Source: Gammaproteobacteria bacterium
GTDB taxonomy: Bacteria; Pseudomonadota; Gammaproteobacteria; Chromatiales; Chromatiaceae
Length of the DNA: 64,000 bases
Assembly (NCBI GenBank): GCA_009929855.1
Contig: RZZN01000006.1
Location: 30,117-94,116 of the forward strand
Direction: 5' to 3'
The notes under the pieces were generated by a model, which ran no database searches, was not told the origin of the DNA, and worked only from the letters and a program-made list of their open reading frames with translations. A program made the position numbers and the translations under genes. The first letter of the stretch is position 1. Each line of letters starts with the position of its first letter. Shown here one piece after another: positions 21,979 to 31,970 of this stretch.

Positions 21979-22114
21979 GACGTGCCGAAGATCGCTTGTT
22001 GCATTGCAGCATAAGGGTAAAGGATAGACGGGTCGCGTCCGTCCTGCAATGCCCGCCGCTGCTTGCGCGAGAGGATTACCGCAGCACTGACGAGCCTGGA
22101 CTCTTCGCACGCGT

Positions 22115-22144
22115 CCGAGCGAGCCGATCGATCGGCTCGCTCGG
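22115..22144. repeat. 30-bp perfect palindrome upstream of glgP
   Basis: CCGAGCGAGCCGATCGATCGGCTCGCTCGG equals its own reverse complement. Confidence 0.85.
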
Positions 22145-22203
22145 GCCCTCACCGGCTCGTTCGCCGACAAGCCACCACCGCGATCATCGAGATCTCGTGC
22201 CGC

Positions 22204-24744
22204 ATGAGTAGCACACCGCCATCCACCAGCGCCCCAGCAGACCCCACCAGCCCGCGCGCAACGCCACAGGAGCACACCCGCACAGGGATGTCGAAGGCCG
22301 CGCTCAAGCAGGCGTGCATCGACAATCTCATCTATGTCCAGGGCCGTTTTCGCGAGGCCGCCTCGTCGCACGACCTCTACATGGCGGTCGCCTATACCAT
22401 CCGCGATCGCATGCTGGCACGCTGGATCGAGTCGGCCCAGATCTATAAAAGCACCCATGCTCGCACGCTCTGCTATCTCTCGGCCGAATACCTGCCCGGG
22501 CCGCACCTGGTCAACAATCTACTCAGCCTCGGCATCGTCGAGGTCGCGCGCGAGGCGGCCGAGGAGCTCGAGCTCGACTTCATGCGCCTGATCGAGGAGG
22601 AGGAGGAGCCCGGACTCGGTAACGGCGGACTGGGCCGGCTCGCGGCCTGTTACATGGAATCGTTGGCGACGGTCCAGATCCCGGCGATCGGCTACGGGAT
22701 CCGTTACGAGTTCGGCATCTTCGACCAGGTCATCGAGGATGGTTGGCAGGTCGAGCGCAGCGACAACTGGCTGCGCAACGGCAACCCCTGGGAGATCCCA
22801 CGGCCGGGCATCAGCTTCTCGGTCATGTATGGCGGTCACACCGACCACTACCGCGACCATGACGGACGGGCGCGCGTGCGCTGGATACCGGACGCGGTGG
22901 TCAAGGGCATGGCCTATGACACCCCGATCCTGGGTTACGGGGTGGTCAACGCCAACCTCCTGCGACTCTGGAAGGCGGAGGCGACCGAATCACTCGATCT
23001 GCAATCCTTCAATGTCGGCGACTACTATGGTGCCGTGCACGCCAAGATCGAGGCCGAAACCATCTCCAAGGTGCTCTATCCGAACGACGAGCCGGAGGTC
23101 GGCAAGGCACTGCGACTCAAGCAGCAGTATTTCTTCGTCTCCTGCTCGATGCAGGACATGATCCGTCTCCACCTCAACACCGTCGGACCGCTCGTCAGCT
23201 TCCATGAAAAATTCGTCGTGCAGCTCAACGACACCCATCCAGCGCTGGCCGTGGTCGAGCTGATGCGTCTGCTGCTGGATGAGCACGAGATGACCTGGGA
23301 GAGCGCCTGGACGATCACCCGCGAGACCTTTTGCTACACCAACCACACGCTCCTGCCCGAGGCCTTGGAGACTTGGCCCATCGCCTTGTTCGAGCGCCTG
23401 TTGCCGCGTCATCTCGAGATCGTCTATGCGATCAATCAAACCTTTCTCGACGAGGTTCGGATGCACTATCTGGGCGACGAGGCGCGGGTCGCCCGGCTCT
23501 CGCTGATCGAAGAGGGCAATGGGCGGCGCGTGCGCATGGCCCATCTGGCCGTGGTGGGCAGTCGCATGGTCAACGGCGTCGCCACGTTGCACTCCGAGCT
23601 GCTCAAGACGCGGCTGTTCAAGGACTTTTACGATCTCGCGCCGGAACGGTTCCACGGCGTCACCAACGGCGTCACCCCACGCCGCTTCATCGTGGTCAGC
23701 AACCCCCGGCTCGCCCGGCTGATCACCGAGACTTGCGGGCACGATCACTGGATCCGCGACCTGGAGCGACTCCGCGATCTCGAGCCGCATGCCGATGACC
23801 CAGGACTCCTGGAGCGCTGGCGCGCGGTGAAGACCGCCGCCAAGCAAGACCTGGCGGACTGGTTGCAGCAAACCTGCGGGGTGGTCTTGAACCCAGAGGT
23901 CATGTTCGACGTCCAGGCCAAACGGCTGCACGAGTACAAGCGCCAGCACCTGAATGTGCTCCACATCATCCGGCTCTATCAGCGCATCAAGCACAACCCG
24001 AATCTCGGCATGGTCCCGCGCGCCTTCATCTTCGGTGGCAAGGCCGCACCGGGCTATGCCATGGCCAAGCTGATGATCAAGCTGATTCACTCGGTCGCCG
24101 CGATCGTCAACGCCGACCCCCAGGTCAATGGGTTCATCCGCGTTGCCTACATGCCCGATTTCAATGTCAAGAATGGACAGCGACTCTATCCAGCGGCCGA
24201 TCTCTCGGAGCAGATCTCGCTCGCCGGCAAGGAGGCGTCTGGCACCGGCAACATGAAGTTCGCGATGAACGGCGCGCTCACCATCGGGACGCTCGACGGG
24301 GCCAACATCGAGATCCGCGAGGCGGTTGGCGCGGAGAGCTTCTTCCTGTTCGGATTGACCGCCGATGAGGTGGCCGAGCGGCAACGCGATGGCTATCGAC
24401 CAGGCGATCTGTATCAGGCCGATCCCGAGCTGAAGGCCGACCTCGATCTGATCAACTCCGGACTCTTTTCACATGGCGACACCAGTCTGTTTCGGCCGCT
24501 GACCGACCATCTGCTCAACCAGGATCCATTCATGGTCCTCGCTGACTACCGGTCCTACATCGACTGCCAGGACCGTATCAGCGAGGTCTTCTCACGGCCC
24601 GCGCACTGGGACCGCTTATCAGTCCTGAACGTCGCGCGCATGGGATACTTCTCATCCGATCGCGCGGTGCGCGAGTATGCCGACCGGATCTGGAAGATCA
24701 GGCCGACACCCGTCAGCGCCCCAATCGACGTGTCACCCGCTTAA
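22204..24744 (+). CDS. glgP: Glycogen/starch/alpha-glucan phosphorylase
   Basis: EEEEPGLGNGGLGRLAACYMESLATV, NDTHPALAVVELMRLLLDE, PLP-region motif GKEASGTGNMKFAMNGALTIGTLDGANIEI. Confidence 0.97.
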   Translation: MSSTPPSTSAPADPTSPRATPQEHTRTGMSKAALKQACIDNLIYVQGRFREAASSHDLYMAVAYTIRDRMLARWIESAQIYKSTHARTLCYLSAEYLPGPHLVNNLLSLGIVEVAREAAEELELDFMRLIEEEEEPGLGNGGLGRLAACYMESLATVQIPAIGYGIRYEFGIFDQVIEDGWQVERSDNWLRNGNPWEIPRPGISFSVMYGGHTDHYRDHDGRARVRWIPDAVVKGMAYDTPILGYGVVNANLLRLWKAEATESLDLQSFNVGDYYGAVHAKIEAETISKVLYPNDEPEVGKALRLKQQYFFVSCSMQDMIRLHLNTVGPLVSFHEKFVVQLNDTHPALAVVELMRLLLDEHEMTWESAWTITRETFCYTNHTLLPEALETWPIALFERLLPRHLEIVYAINQTFLDEVRMHYLGDEARVARLSLIEEGNGRRVRMAHLAVVGSRMVNGVATLHSELLKTRLFKDFYDLAPERFHGVTNGVTPRRFIVVSNPRLARLITETCGHDHWIRDLERLRDLEPHADDPGLLERWRAVKTAAKQDLADWLQQTCGVVLNPEVMFDVQAKRLHEYKRQHLNVLHIIRLYQRIKHNPNLGMVPRAFIFGGKAAPGYAMAKLMIKLIHSVAAIVNADPQVNGFIRVAYMPDFNVKNGQRLYPAADLSEQISLAGKEASGTGNMKFAMNGALTIGTLDGANIEIREAVGAESFFLFGLTADEVAERQRDGYRPGDLYQADPELKADLDLINSGLFSHGDTSLFRPLTDHLLNQDPFMVLADYRSYIDCQDRISEVFSRPAHWDRLSVLNVARMGYFSSDRAVREYADRIWKIRPTPVSAPIDVSPA

Positions 24745-25029
24745 CGTGACCCAAGAAAACCGAAGAATCTTCTGATTTTTCGCCTTGCGCTCAAGACGCA
24801 TCACGTGCATGCTGCGAGTCGACTTGGGCATTCGCGATGACGCACTGACGCGCATCAGGACTCGAGTCGGCTGACCGCTGGACAACCGAAGGATTCGGCC
24901 AACGGAAGGCCCTTGACACCGCCGCCCTCACGCACATCGGCACATCACCTGAAGTGTCCGCGGCTGAGACGGCTGGATGGCATCGGGTCGATCGCGACCC
25001 GCAAACACTCTGGAACAATGGAACCAAGG

Positions 25030-25467
25030 ATGAAGACGATGACAACAAGCCCCCGTGCACTCTTCGATATCACCGTCCTGATGGATGCGCTCGTCCAGGA
25101 ACAGGATCCAGGTCACCCCTCTGCCACCCTGCTCACGCTCGCCACCACCGGTCAGGTGCAAGGTTTCATCTGTGCCGCGGCCATCGAGCCGATCCACAAC
25201 GAGCTCGCACGCAGTCTCGGCACGAGCGGCGCGCGCGCTGCGATGCAGCGCATCCGCTCCGCGCTGGCGGTCGCCCCGGTCGACTCCAACGTCATCGACG
25301 CGGCCTTGGCGCTGGGCTGGACAGCGCTCGATGACGCCATCACGGTCGCCAGCACGCACGGCCTCGGGATCGACCGACTCGTCACGCTCAACGGCGGCGA
25401 TTTCTCCACGACCACGCTGAGTATCGAGGCGCCCGAGCAGTTCCTGAGCAGCATGCGGACTGGCTGA
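25030..25467 (+). CDS. PIN-domain-like protein
   Basis: RALFDITVLMDALVQ ... WTALDDAITVASTHGLGIDRLVTLNGGDF pattern. Confidence 0.7.
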   Translation: MKTMTTSPRALFDITVLMDALVQEQDPGHPSATLLTLATTGQVQGFICAAAIEPIHNELARSLGTSGARAAMQRIRSALAVAPVDSNVIDAALALGWTALDDAITVASTHGLGIDRLVTLNGGDFSTTTLSIEAPEQFLSSMRTG

Positions 25468-25808
25468 GCGAGCCCATCGCGCCGATCCCGGCAAGATGCC
25501 GGGGCCGGCCACGATCTGAAGCATGCCCCCATCCACGCGAGCCGACGATCGATCGGCGGCGCGCGCCGCACCCGGTGCCACCCCCGTTGCTTGAACGACG
25601 TCTTTGGGCGAGACTGATCCGAATGGCGCACCGGATCGCGCGATTCATCCACGCGATCGCGAACGAGCGGTCGCTGCAATGACTCGCGCCGACCCGGGAT
25701 CTCGCCGGTCGATGGCATGCGCGGCGCGAGTCCGACCGCTGACCGACGAGCGATGCACGACACGAGACCAGCGTCCTGGACCAGACCCAGCTTACGGCAA
25801 GGCTGTCG

Positions 25809-26018
25809 GTGATCACCATGGCACATGCGCGACTCCTTCGACAACGACTGCTCCTGCTCTTTCTGCTCGGGCTCTTGCTGCTGTTCTCCCCGCTGGTGCT
25901 CCAGGTCGAGCATCTCGCACCCTGGCAGGCCATCCCGGCACTCTATCTGTATCTTTTTCTCGTTTGGGCGGGCCTGATCAGCGTGGCGGCCTGGATCGTC
26001 GCGCGGGCGCGCACCTGA
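25809..26018 (+). CDS. Small two-TM membrane protein preceding the sensor kinase
   Basis: 69-aa ORF MITMAHARLLRQRLLLLFLLGLLLLFSP...YLYLFLVWAGLISVAAWIVARART; same strand, just upstream. Confidence 0.65.
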   Translation: MITMAHARLLRQRLLLLFLLGLLLLFSPLVLQVEHLAPWQAIPALYLYLFLVWAGLISVAAWIVARART

Positions 26019-26064
26019 TGCTGGCACGCCAGACCCTGCCCTGCCTGACGGCCATCCATACGCA

Positions 26065-28824
26065 ATGACCCTGCTGATGATCAACGGGCCACTCATCATC
26101 GGCATCTCATTCGCCTACCTGGGGCTGCTCTTCGCGGTCGCCTATTGGGCCGACCGACGCGCCGAACAGGGCCGCTCGGTGATCGCGCATCCATCGGTCT
26201 ACGCGCTCTCACTCGCCGTCTACTGCACCGCCTGGACCTTCTACGGGAGCGTCGGACGCGCCGCTGAGAGCACGGTGGGCTTTCTCCCCATCTATCTGGG
26301 TCCCACCCTGATGGCCCTGCTCTGGGGCGCCTTCTTGGTCAAGCTGGTGCGGGTCTGCAAGACCGAGCGCATCACCTCGATCGCCGACTTCATCGCCTCG
26401 CGCTATGGCAAGAGTCAGCTCCTGGGCGGTCTGGTCACGATCATCGCGGTGGTCGGCGTGGTGCCCTATATCGCCCTGCAGCTCAAGGCGATCGCCTGGA
26501 GCTTCAACATCCTGCTGCACTACCCAGAGGTGCGCATGCCGGTGCCTGGTGATCTGCCACTCTGGGCCGACACTGCCTTCATCATCGCCCTGTTGCTGGC
26601 GGCCTTCACCATCCTATTCGGCACCCGCCATCTGGACGCGAGCGAGCGTCATGAAGGTCTGGTGGCGGCGGTCGCCTTCGAATCGATCGTCAAGCTGGTG
26701 GCCTTCCTGGCGATCGGTCTGTTCATCACGCTGGGTCTATTGGGCTGGGGTGGACCAACCCTGCCACCGCTCACCGACAGCCCGCGGGTCCAGGCGCTAT
26801 TGGAGCCCAGTGTCGAGCCATTCGCCGACTGGTTCGCGATCTCGCTGCTCGCCGCCCTGGCGATCATTCTCCTGCCGCGCCAGTTTCAGGTGACCGTCGT
26901 GGAGAACAGCGACGAGCGTCATTTGCTCCGCGCGCTCTGGCTGTTCCCGCTCTATCTGCTGCTGATGAATCTGTTCGTGGTGCCGATCGCGATCGCTGGG
27001 CTCCTCGCCTTTCCGGACGGCACCGTCAACGCCGATACCTTCATCCTGACCCTTCCGATCCTGTTCGAGCACCCATGGCTGGCCCTGCTGGTCTACATCG
27101 GCGGGCTCTCGGCGGCCACCGGCATGGTCATCGTCGAGACCATCGCCCTCTCGACCATGGTCAGCAACGATCTGGTGCTGCCGCTCTTGCTCAAACGCTG
27201 GCAACGCCGCCAGCACGCCCTGGACCCGGGTCGACTGCTGCTGATGATCCGGCGTGGCGCGATCCTGGGGATCCTGATCCTCGGCTATCTCTACTACCGA
27301 TTCGCCGGCGAGGCCTACGCGCTGGTCAGCATCGGGCTCATCAGCTTCGTGGCCGTCGCCCAGTTCGCGCCGGCGGTCATCGGCGGACTCTATTGGCGGG
27401 GCGGCACCCGCGAGGGCGCGCTCGCCGGATTGATCGTCGGCTTCATGATGTGGGTCTATACACTCCTGCTCCCCTCCTTCGCCAAGTCAGGCTGGCTGCC
27501 TAGCGTCTTCATCGACTCGGGCATCGCTGGACTGGACATCTTGGCGCCGACGGCATTGTTCGGGATCAGCGGCATGAGCGAGATCACCCATGGTTTGTTC
27601 TGGAGTCTGACCGCCAACATCTTGTTCTTCTTGCTCGTGTCCTCATTGCGCGAGCCCAATGTGGCCGAGATCTCGCAGGCCGGCATCTTCGTCGACGAAT
27701 CGCGCCGCATCGCCATCGGCAGCGCGCCCCTGTGGCGCGGCAGCGCCGAGATCGCCGAGCTGATGCGTCTGGCCGAGCGGTTCCTCGGCGCCACCCGCAC
27801 CCGCAATGCCTTCACCGATCTGGCGCGCTCGCGTGGACTTGACTCGCCCGAGCAGCTCCCGGCCGATGGCGCCACCGTCTATTTCGCCGAGACACTCCTC
27901 TCGGGGGCGATCGGTGGCGCCTCGGCACGCGTCATGGTCGCGTCGGTCACGCAAGAGGAGACGCTCGGGATCGAGGAGGTCCTCGACATCCTCGACGAGG
28001 CCTCCCAGATCCGCGCCTACAGCCATCAGCTGGAGCAGAAATCGCGCGATCTGGAGGCGGCGACCGCCGAGCTGCGCGCCGCCAATCTGCGTCTGCAAGA
28101 GCTTGATCGACTGAAGGACGACTTCATGTCATCAGTCACCCATGAGCTGCGCACCCCACTGGCCTCCATCCGTGCCTTCTCCGAGATCCTTCACGACGAC
28201 CCCGAGATCGATCTCGAGCAACGACGGCGCTTTCTCGGGATCCTGGTCAGCGAGACCGAGCGACTCTCGCGTCTGGTCAATCAGGTGCTCGATCTGGCCA
28301 AGATCGAATCCGGTCATGCCCACTGGCGCACCGAGGTGGTGGAGCTCCAGGCACTCATCGAGCAGGCGGTGCAGGCCACCGAGCAGTACGTGCATGAGCG
28401 CGGCGGCCGGGTCACCTTGGAGCTGCACCCGACGACCGCGCGGGTCTGGGGCGACCGCGACCGCATCATCCAGGTCCTGGTCAATCTGATCGCCAACGCG
28501 GCCAAGTTCGCCCCGCAAGGCGCCGCCGAGCTGCGCATCAGGCTGACGGACGTCGCCGACCAGTGGCGGGTCTGTGTCACCGACAATGGACCCGGGATCC
28601 CGCAGCAGGAGCTGGAGCGGATCTTCGAGAAGTTCCACCAGACCGCCACCGGCGGCGCCAAGCCTGGCGGAACCGGGCTGGGTTTGCCGATCAGCCGTCA
28701 AATCATCGACAATCTGGGCGGACGCATTTGGGCCGAAAGCCCACCGGGCAAAGGTGCTACCCTCTGTTTCGAGCTTCCAGCCCACGCCGCCAACCCATCG
28801 GATCCAAGGCCTGAACATGACTAA
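26065..28824 (+). CDS. Hybrid SLC5 (sodium/solute symporter-like) sensor histidine kinase, CrbS/CbrA-like
   Basis: SSS-type N-terminus (VYCTAWTFYGSVGRAAE, SIADFIASRYGKSQ), then HELRTPLASIRAFSEIL, NLIANAAKFAP, GTGLGLPISRQI. Confidence 0.92.
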   Translation: MTLLMINGPLIIGISFAYLGLLFAVAYWADRRAEQGRSVIAHPSVYALSLAVYCTAWTFYGSVGRAAESTVGFLPIYLGPTLMALLWGAFLVKLVRVCKTERITSIADFIASRYGKSQLLGGLVTIIAVVGVVPYIALQLKAIAWSFNILLHYPEVRMPVPGDLPLWADTAFIIALLLAAFTILFGTRHLDASERHEGLVAAVAFESIVKLVAFLAIGLFITLGLLGWGGPTLPPLTDSPRVQALLEPSVEPFADWFAISLLAALAIILLPRQFQVTVVENSDERHLLRALWLFPLYLLLMNLFVVPIAIAGLLAFPDGTVNADTFILTLPILFEHPWLALLVYIGGLSAATGMVIVETIALSTMVSNDLVLPLLLKRWQRRQHALDPGRLLLMIRRGAILGILILGYLYYRFAGEAYALVSIGLISFVAVAQFAPAVIGGLYWRGGTREGALAGLIVGFMMWVYTLLLPSFAKSGWLPSVFIDSGIAGLDILAPTALFGISGMSEITHGLFWSLTANILFFLLVSSLREPNVAEISQAGIFVDESRRIAIGSAPLWRGSAEIAELMRLAERFLGATRTRNAFTDLARSRGLDSPEQLPADGATVYFAETLLSGAIGGASARVMVASVTQEETLGIEEVLDILDEASQIRAYSHQLEQKSRDLEAATAELRAANLRLQELDRLKDDFMSSVTHELRTPLASIRAFSEILHDDPEIDLEQRRRFLGILVSETERLSRLVNQVLDLAKIESGHAHWRTEVVELQALIEQAVQATEQYVHERGGRVTLELHPTTARVWGDRDRIIQVLVNLIANAAKFAPQGAAELRIRLTDVADQWRVCVTDNGPGIPQQELERIFEKFHQTATGGAKPGGTGLGLPISRQIIDNLGGRIWAESPPGKGATLCFELPAHAANPSDPRPEHD

Positions 28825-29197
28825 GCGCATCCTCATCATCGACGACGAGCCCAACATCGTCATCTCACTGGAATTCCTGATGATGCGCGAGGGCCATGAG
28901 GTCCATGTGGCGCGCGATGGCGAGGCCGGCCTGGTCGCCGTGCGCGCCCATCGGCCAGACCTGGTGGTGTTGGATGTCATGATGCCGAAGCTCGACGGCT
29001 TCGGCGTGTTGGAAGCCATCCGCGCCGACCCTCAGGTCGCCGCCACCCGCATCCTCATGCTGACCGCCAAGGGGCGCGAGGCAGAGTTCAAGAAAGGGCT
29101 CGCGCTCGGCGCCGATGCCTATATGTCCAAGCCCTTCTCGACCCGCGAGCTGGTCGACAAGGTCAAGGAGCTCCTCGACAGCCAGCGAGAATCCTAG
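28817..29197 (+). CDS. Stand-alone receiver-domain response regulator
   Basis: RILIIDDEPNIVISLEFLM...DLVVLDVMMPKLDGFG...LMLTAKGRE...KPFSTRELV; overlaps the 3' end of the kinase gene. Confidence 0.92.
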   Translation: MTKRILIIDDEPNIVISLEFLMMREGHEVHVARDGEAGLVAVRAHRPDLVVLDVMMPKLDGFGVLEAIRADPQVAATRILMLTAKGREAEFKKGLALGADAYMSKPFSTRELVDKVKELLDSQRES

Positions 29198-29201
29198 CGC
29201 C

Positions 29202-30674
29202 ATGCACGAGACCGCGTCGCCGATCCAGGACAACCCCAGTCTCTTCGCCGCTGGCGGTACCGACCAGGCCATCCTGCGCGGCCTTGCCCGCCGCGAGCCG
29301 CTGGTCGTGGCACCGGCCAGCAGTCTGCGTGAGACGCTCTATCAGCTCAGCCAACGCAATCTGGATGCAGCGATCGTCTGCGACTCGGCCAGCGGATTAC
29401 CGCTCGGTCTGATTCGTCTGCGCGACATGCTGCACGTGATCAGCTTCGAGGGCGGCGGTCTCGACGACCCGGTCGCGATCCACATGGTCGGCGCCCCCTT
29501 GACACTGAGCGCGGATGCGTCAGTGCACCGCGCGCGAGTCATGATGGCCCGTCGTGGGGCCGAGCACCTGGTCCTGACCGAGCCGGATGGACGACTCCAT
29601 GGTCTGGTCGCTCAGGCCGATCTCCTTGGACTGCGCGCCGGCGGCACCGAGGAATTGATCGCGACCATCAAGTCCGCGCGCGATGTCGCGGCCATGGCCC
29701 TGGCCACTGATCGGGTGCGCCGCCGGGGCGCCGAGCTGTTTCGCGCCGGCATGGGCGTGGCGGCGATCTGCGAATGGATGTCTGGTCTCAATGACCTCAT
29801 CACCATGCGCATCATCGAGCTGATCGAGGATGAGCACGATCTGCCCGCGGTCCCCTGGTGCTGGCTCGCCTTCGGCTCCGAGGGTCGACTGGAGCAGACC
29901 TTCGCCACCGACCAGGACAATGGCCTGCTGTTCGTCCCGCCCGACGCGGCGATGACCGAGGCGGTGCGCGCGGCCTTCCTCCCCTTTGCCGAGGCGGTCA
30001 ATCGGGCGCTGCACCACTGCGGCTTCGAGCGCTGTCGCGGCAACATCATGGCGGGCAATCCAGACTGTTGCCTGAGCGCTGACGAATGGCAACGGGCCTT
30101 CACCAACTGGATGTACGAGGCGGATCCCGAGGCCGTGCTCAAGTCCACCATCTTCTTCGACTTTCGCCCGCTCTATGGCAGCGACGAGCCAGTGGATCGC
30201 TTGCGCGATTGGTTGAGCCACGCCGCCCCCGAGCAGACCCGCTTCCTCCATTGTCTGGCCGCGCAGGCGCTCGAAGTCAGCCCGCCGCTGGGCTGGGCCG
30301 GCCAGTTCACCTTCGATCGCAACCGTGACTTTCCACACACCATCGACCTCAAGCTCCAGGGCGCGCGCTTCTTCATGGACGCTGGACGACTCTGGTCGCT
30401 CAAGCACGGCATCAGCGCCACCGCAACCGCCGAGCGGCTGCGCCTCGCCGGTGCCGCGCAACGACGCGACCCGGCCGATGTCGCCGCCGAGATCGAGGGC
30501 TTCGAACTGATCCAGCGCTTCCGCATCCATCAGCAGATCCAGACCAAGGATCAGGACGCCATCAACCGTGTCGATCCCGACGACCTCAACGAGTTGCACC
30601 GGCTGATGCTCAAGGAATCATTCAGACAGGCGAAAAGGCTTCAGAGCCGGCTACGCCAGGAATTCGGGCTCTGA
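29202..30674 (+). CDS. CBS-domain protein with DUF294-type nucleotidyltransferase and substrate-binding domain
   Basis: Two CBS-like repeats; WLAFGSEGRLEQTFATDQDNGLLF nucleotidyltransferase motif; CRGNIMAGNPDCCLS. Confidence 0.85.
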   Translation: MHETASPIQDNPSLFAAGGTDQAILRGLARREPLVVAPASSLRETLYQLSQRNLDAAIVCDSASGLPLGLIRLRDMLHVISFEGGGLDDPVAIHMVGAPLTLSADASVHRARVMMARRGAEHLVLTEPDGRLHGLVAQADLLGLRAGGTEELIATIKSARDVAAMALATDRVRRRGAELFRAGMGVAAICEWMSGLNDLITMRIIELIEDEHDLPAVPWCWLAFGSEGRLEQTFATDQDNGLLFVPPDAAMTEAVRAAFLPFAEAVNRALHHCGFERCRGNIMAGNPDCCLSADEWQRAFTNWMYEADPEAVLKSTIFFDFRPLYGSDEPVDRLRDWLSHAAPEQTRFLHCLAAQALEVSPPLGWAGQFTFDRNRDFPHTIDLKLQGARFFMDAGRLWSLKHGISATATAERLRLAGAAQRRDPADVAAEIEGFELIQRFRIHQQIQTKDQDAINRVDPDDLNELHRLMLKESFRQAKRLQSRLRQEFGL

Positions 30675-30804
30675 ACGATGGCGCCGCGGCCGACAGGCAA
30701 CCCGCACCGAGCCGCCGCCAGATCACCCTAGTCGCGCCCCCCAGCCCGAGGATGGCGCGGTGCCCGCTCCAGCGCACCAGCCCCATTGATAGGATCGATT
30801 CGCA

Positions 30805-31848
30805 TTGACCACCACCGCCACGGCCACACCAGAGACTACCGCGACGCCAATACCGAGCGTGGGCACGCCGCTCGATCGTCGGCTCTGCGTTGCCCCGATG
30901 TTGGACTGGACCGATCGTCACTGTCGCTATTTTCTGCGCCTGATCAGCCGCCACACGCTGCTCTACACCGAGATGGTGACCACTGGCGCGCTCCTGCATG
31001 GCGAGACCGAGCGCTTTCTGCGCTTCGACCCCTTCGAGCATCCGCTCGCGCTCCAGCTCGGCGGCTCGCACCCACTGGAGCTCGCGACCTGTGCCCGGCT
31101 GGGCGCGCGGCGTGGCTACGACGAGATCAACATGAACGTCGGTTGTCCATCCGATCGGGTCCAAACCGGCCGCTTCGGTGCCTGTCTCATGGCCGAGCCA
31201 GGACTCGTCGCGAGCTGCGTCGCCGCGATGAAGGACGCCGTGAGCGTGCCGGTGACGGTCAAGACCCGCATTGGCATCGACGAGCGCGACAGCTATGCGG
31301 AGCTGTTGGACTTCGCCGGACAGGTCACCGAGGCCGGTTGTGACGCACTCATCATCCATGCCCGCAAGGCGTGGCTGAAGGGGCTGAGCCCCAAGGAGAA
31401 TCGCGATGTGCCACCGCTGCGCTACGATCTCGTCGAGCGTCTCAAGCAGGATCTGCCAGGGCAGCGGATCCTGATCAACGGCGGCATCAAGAGTATCGCG
31501 CACGCCGCGAGCTTCTTGACCCGCCTCGACGGGGTGATGATCGGCCGCGAGGCCTATCACAACCCCTGGATCCTGGCCACCGCCGACCAGGTGATCTTCG
31601 GCGATCCGCGACCGATACCCAGCCGTCACCAGGTCCTCGCGGCCTTCCTGCCCCATGTCGAGCGCGAGCTGGCCGCGGGGCTCCAACTGACCGCGCTGAG
31701 CCGACACCTGCTGGGTCTGTTCCATGGTCAGCCGGGCGCGCGCCGCTGGCGTCGCCACCTGAGCGAGCACGCCCACCGCGCGGGTGCAGCGGCGACGGTC
31801 CTGACCGCGGCCTTGCCGGTCGCCCGCGACCACGCGGCGAGCGCCTGA
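30805..31848 (+). CDS. dusA: tRNA-dihydrouridine(20/20a) synthase DusA
   Basis: VAPMLDWTDRHCRYFLRL, NMNVGCPSDRVQTGRFGACLM, IHARKAWLKGLSPKENRDVPPL. Confidence 0.96.
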   Translation: MTTTATATPETTATPIPSVGTPLDRRLCVAPMLDWTDRHCRYFLRLISRHTLLYTEMVTTGALLHGETERFLRFDPFEHPLALQLGGSHPLELATCARLGARRGYDEINMNVGCPSDRVQTGRFGACLMAEPGLVASCVAAMKDAVSVPVTVKTRIGIDERDSYAELLDFAGQVTEAGCDALIIHARKAWLKGLSPKENRDVPPLRYDLVERLKQDLPGQRILINGGIKSIAHAASFLTRLDGVMIGREAYHNPWILATADQVIFGDPRPIPSRHQVLAAFLPHVERELAAGLQLTALSRHLLGLFHGQPGARRWRRHLSEHAHRAGAAATVLTAALPVARDHAASA

Positions 31849-31970
31849 GCCGATGAGCAGGCCGACGCGGTGATGGCCAACCCGCGCGTGGCGAGACGGC
31901 GGCACGCGCGCGAGGCATCGACGGCTCGGCGCCATCGACCGGATCGACCCCTGCACTGCCGAGCGGCGGC

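Noticed and set aside
22990-24384. 464-aa minus-strand ORF
   Set aside because: Antisense to glgP; shadow ORF.
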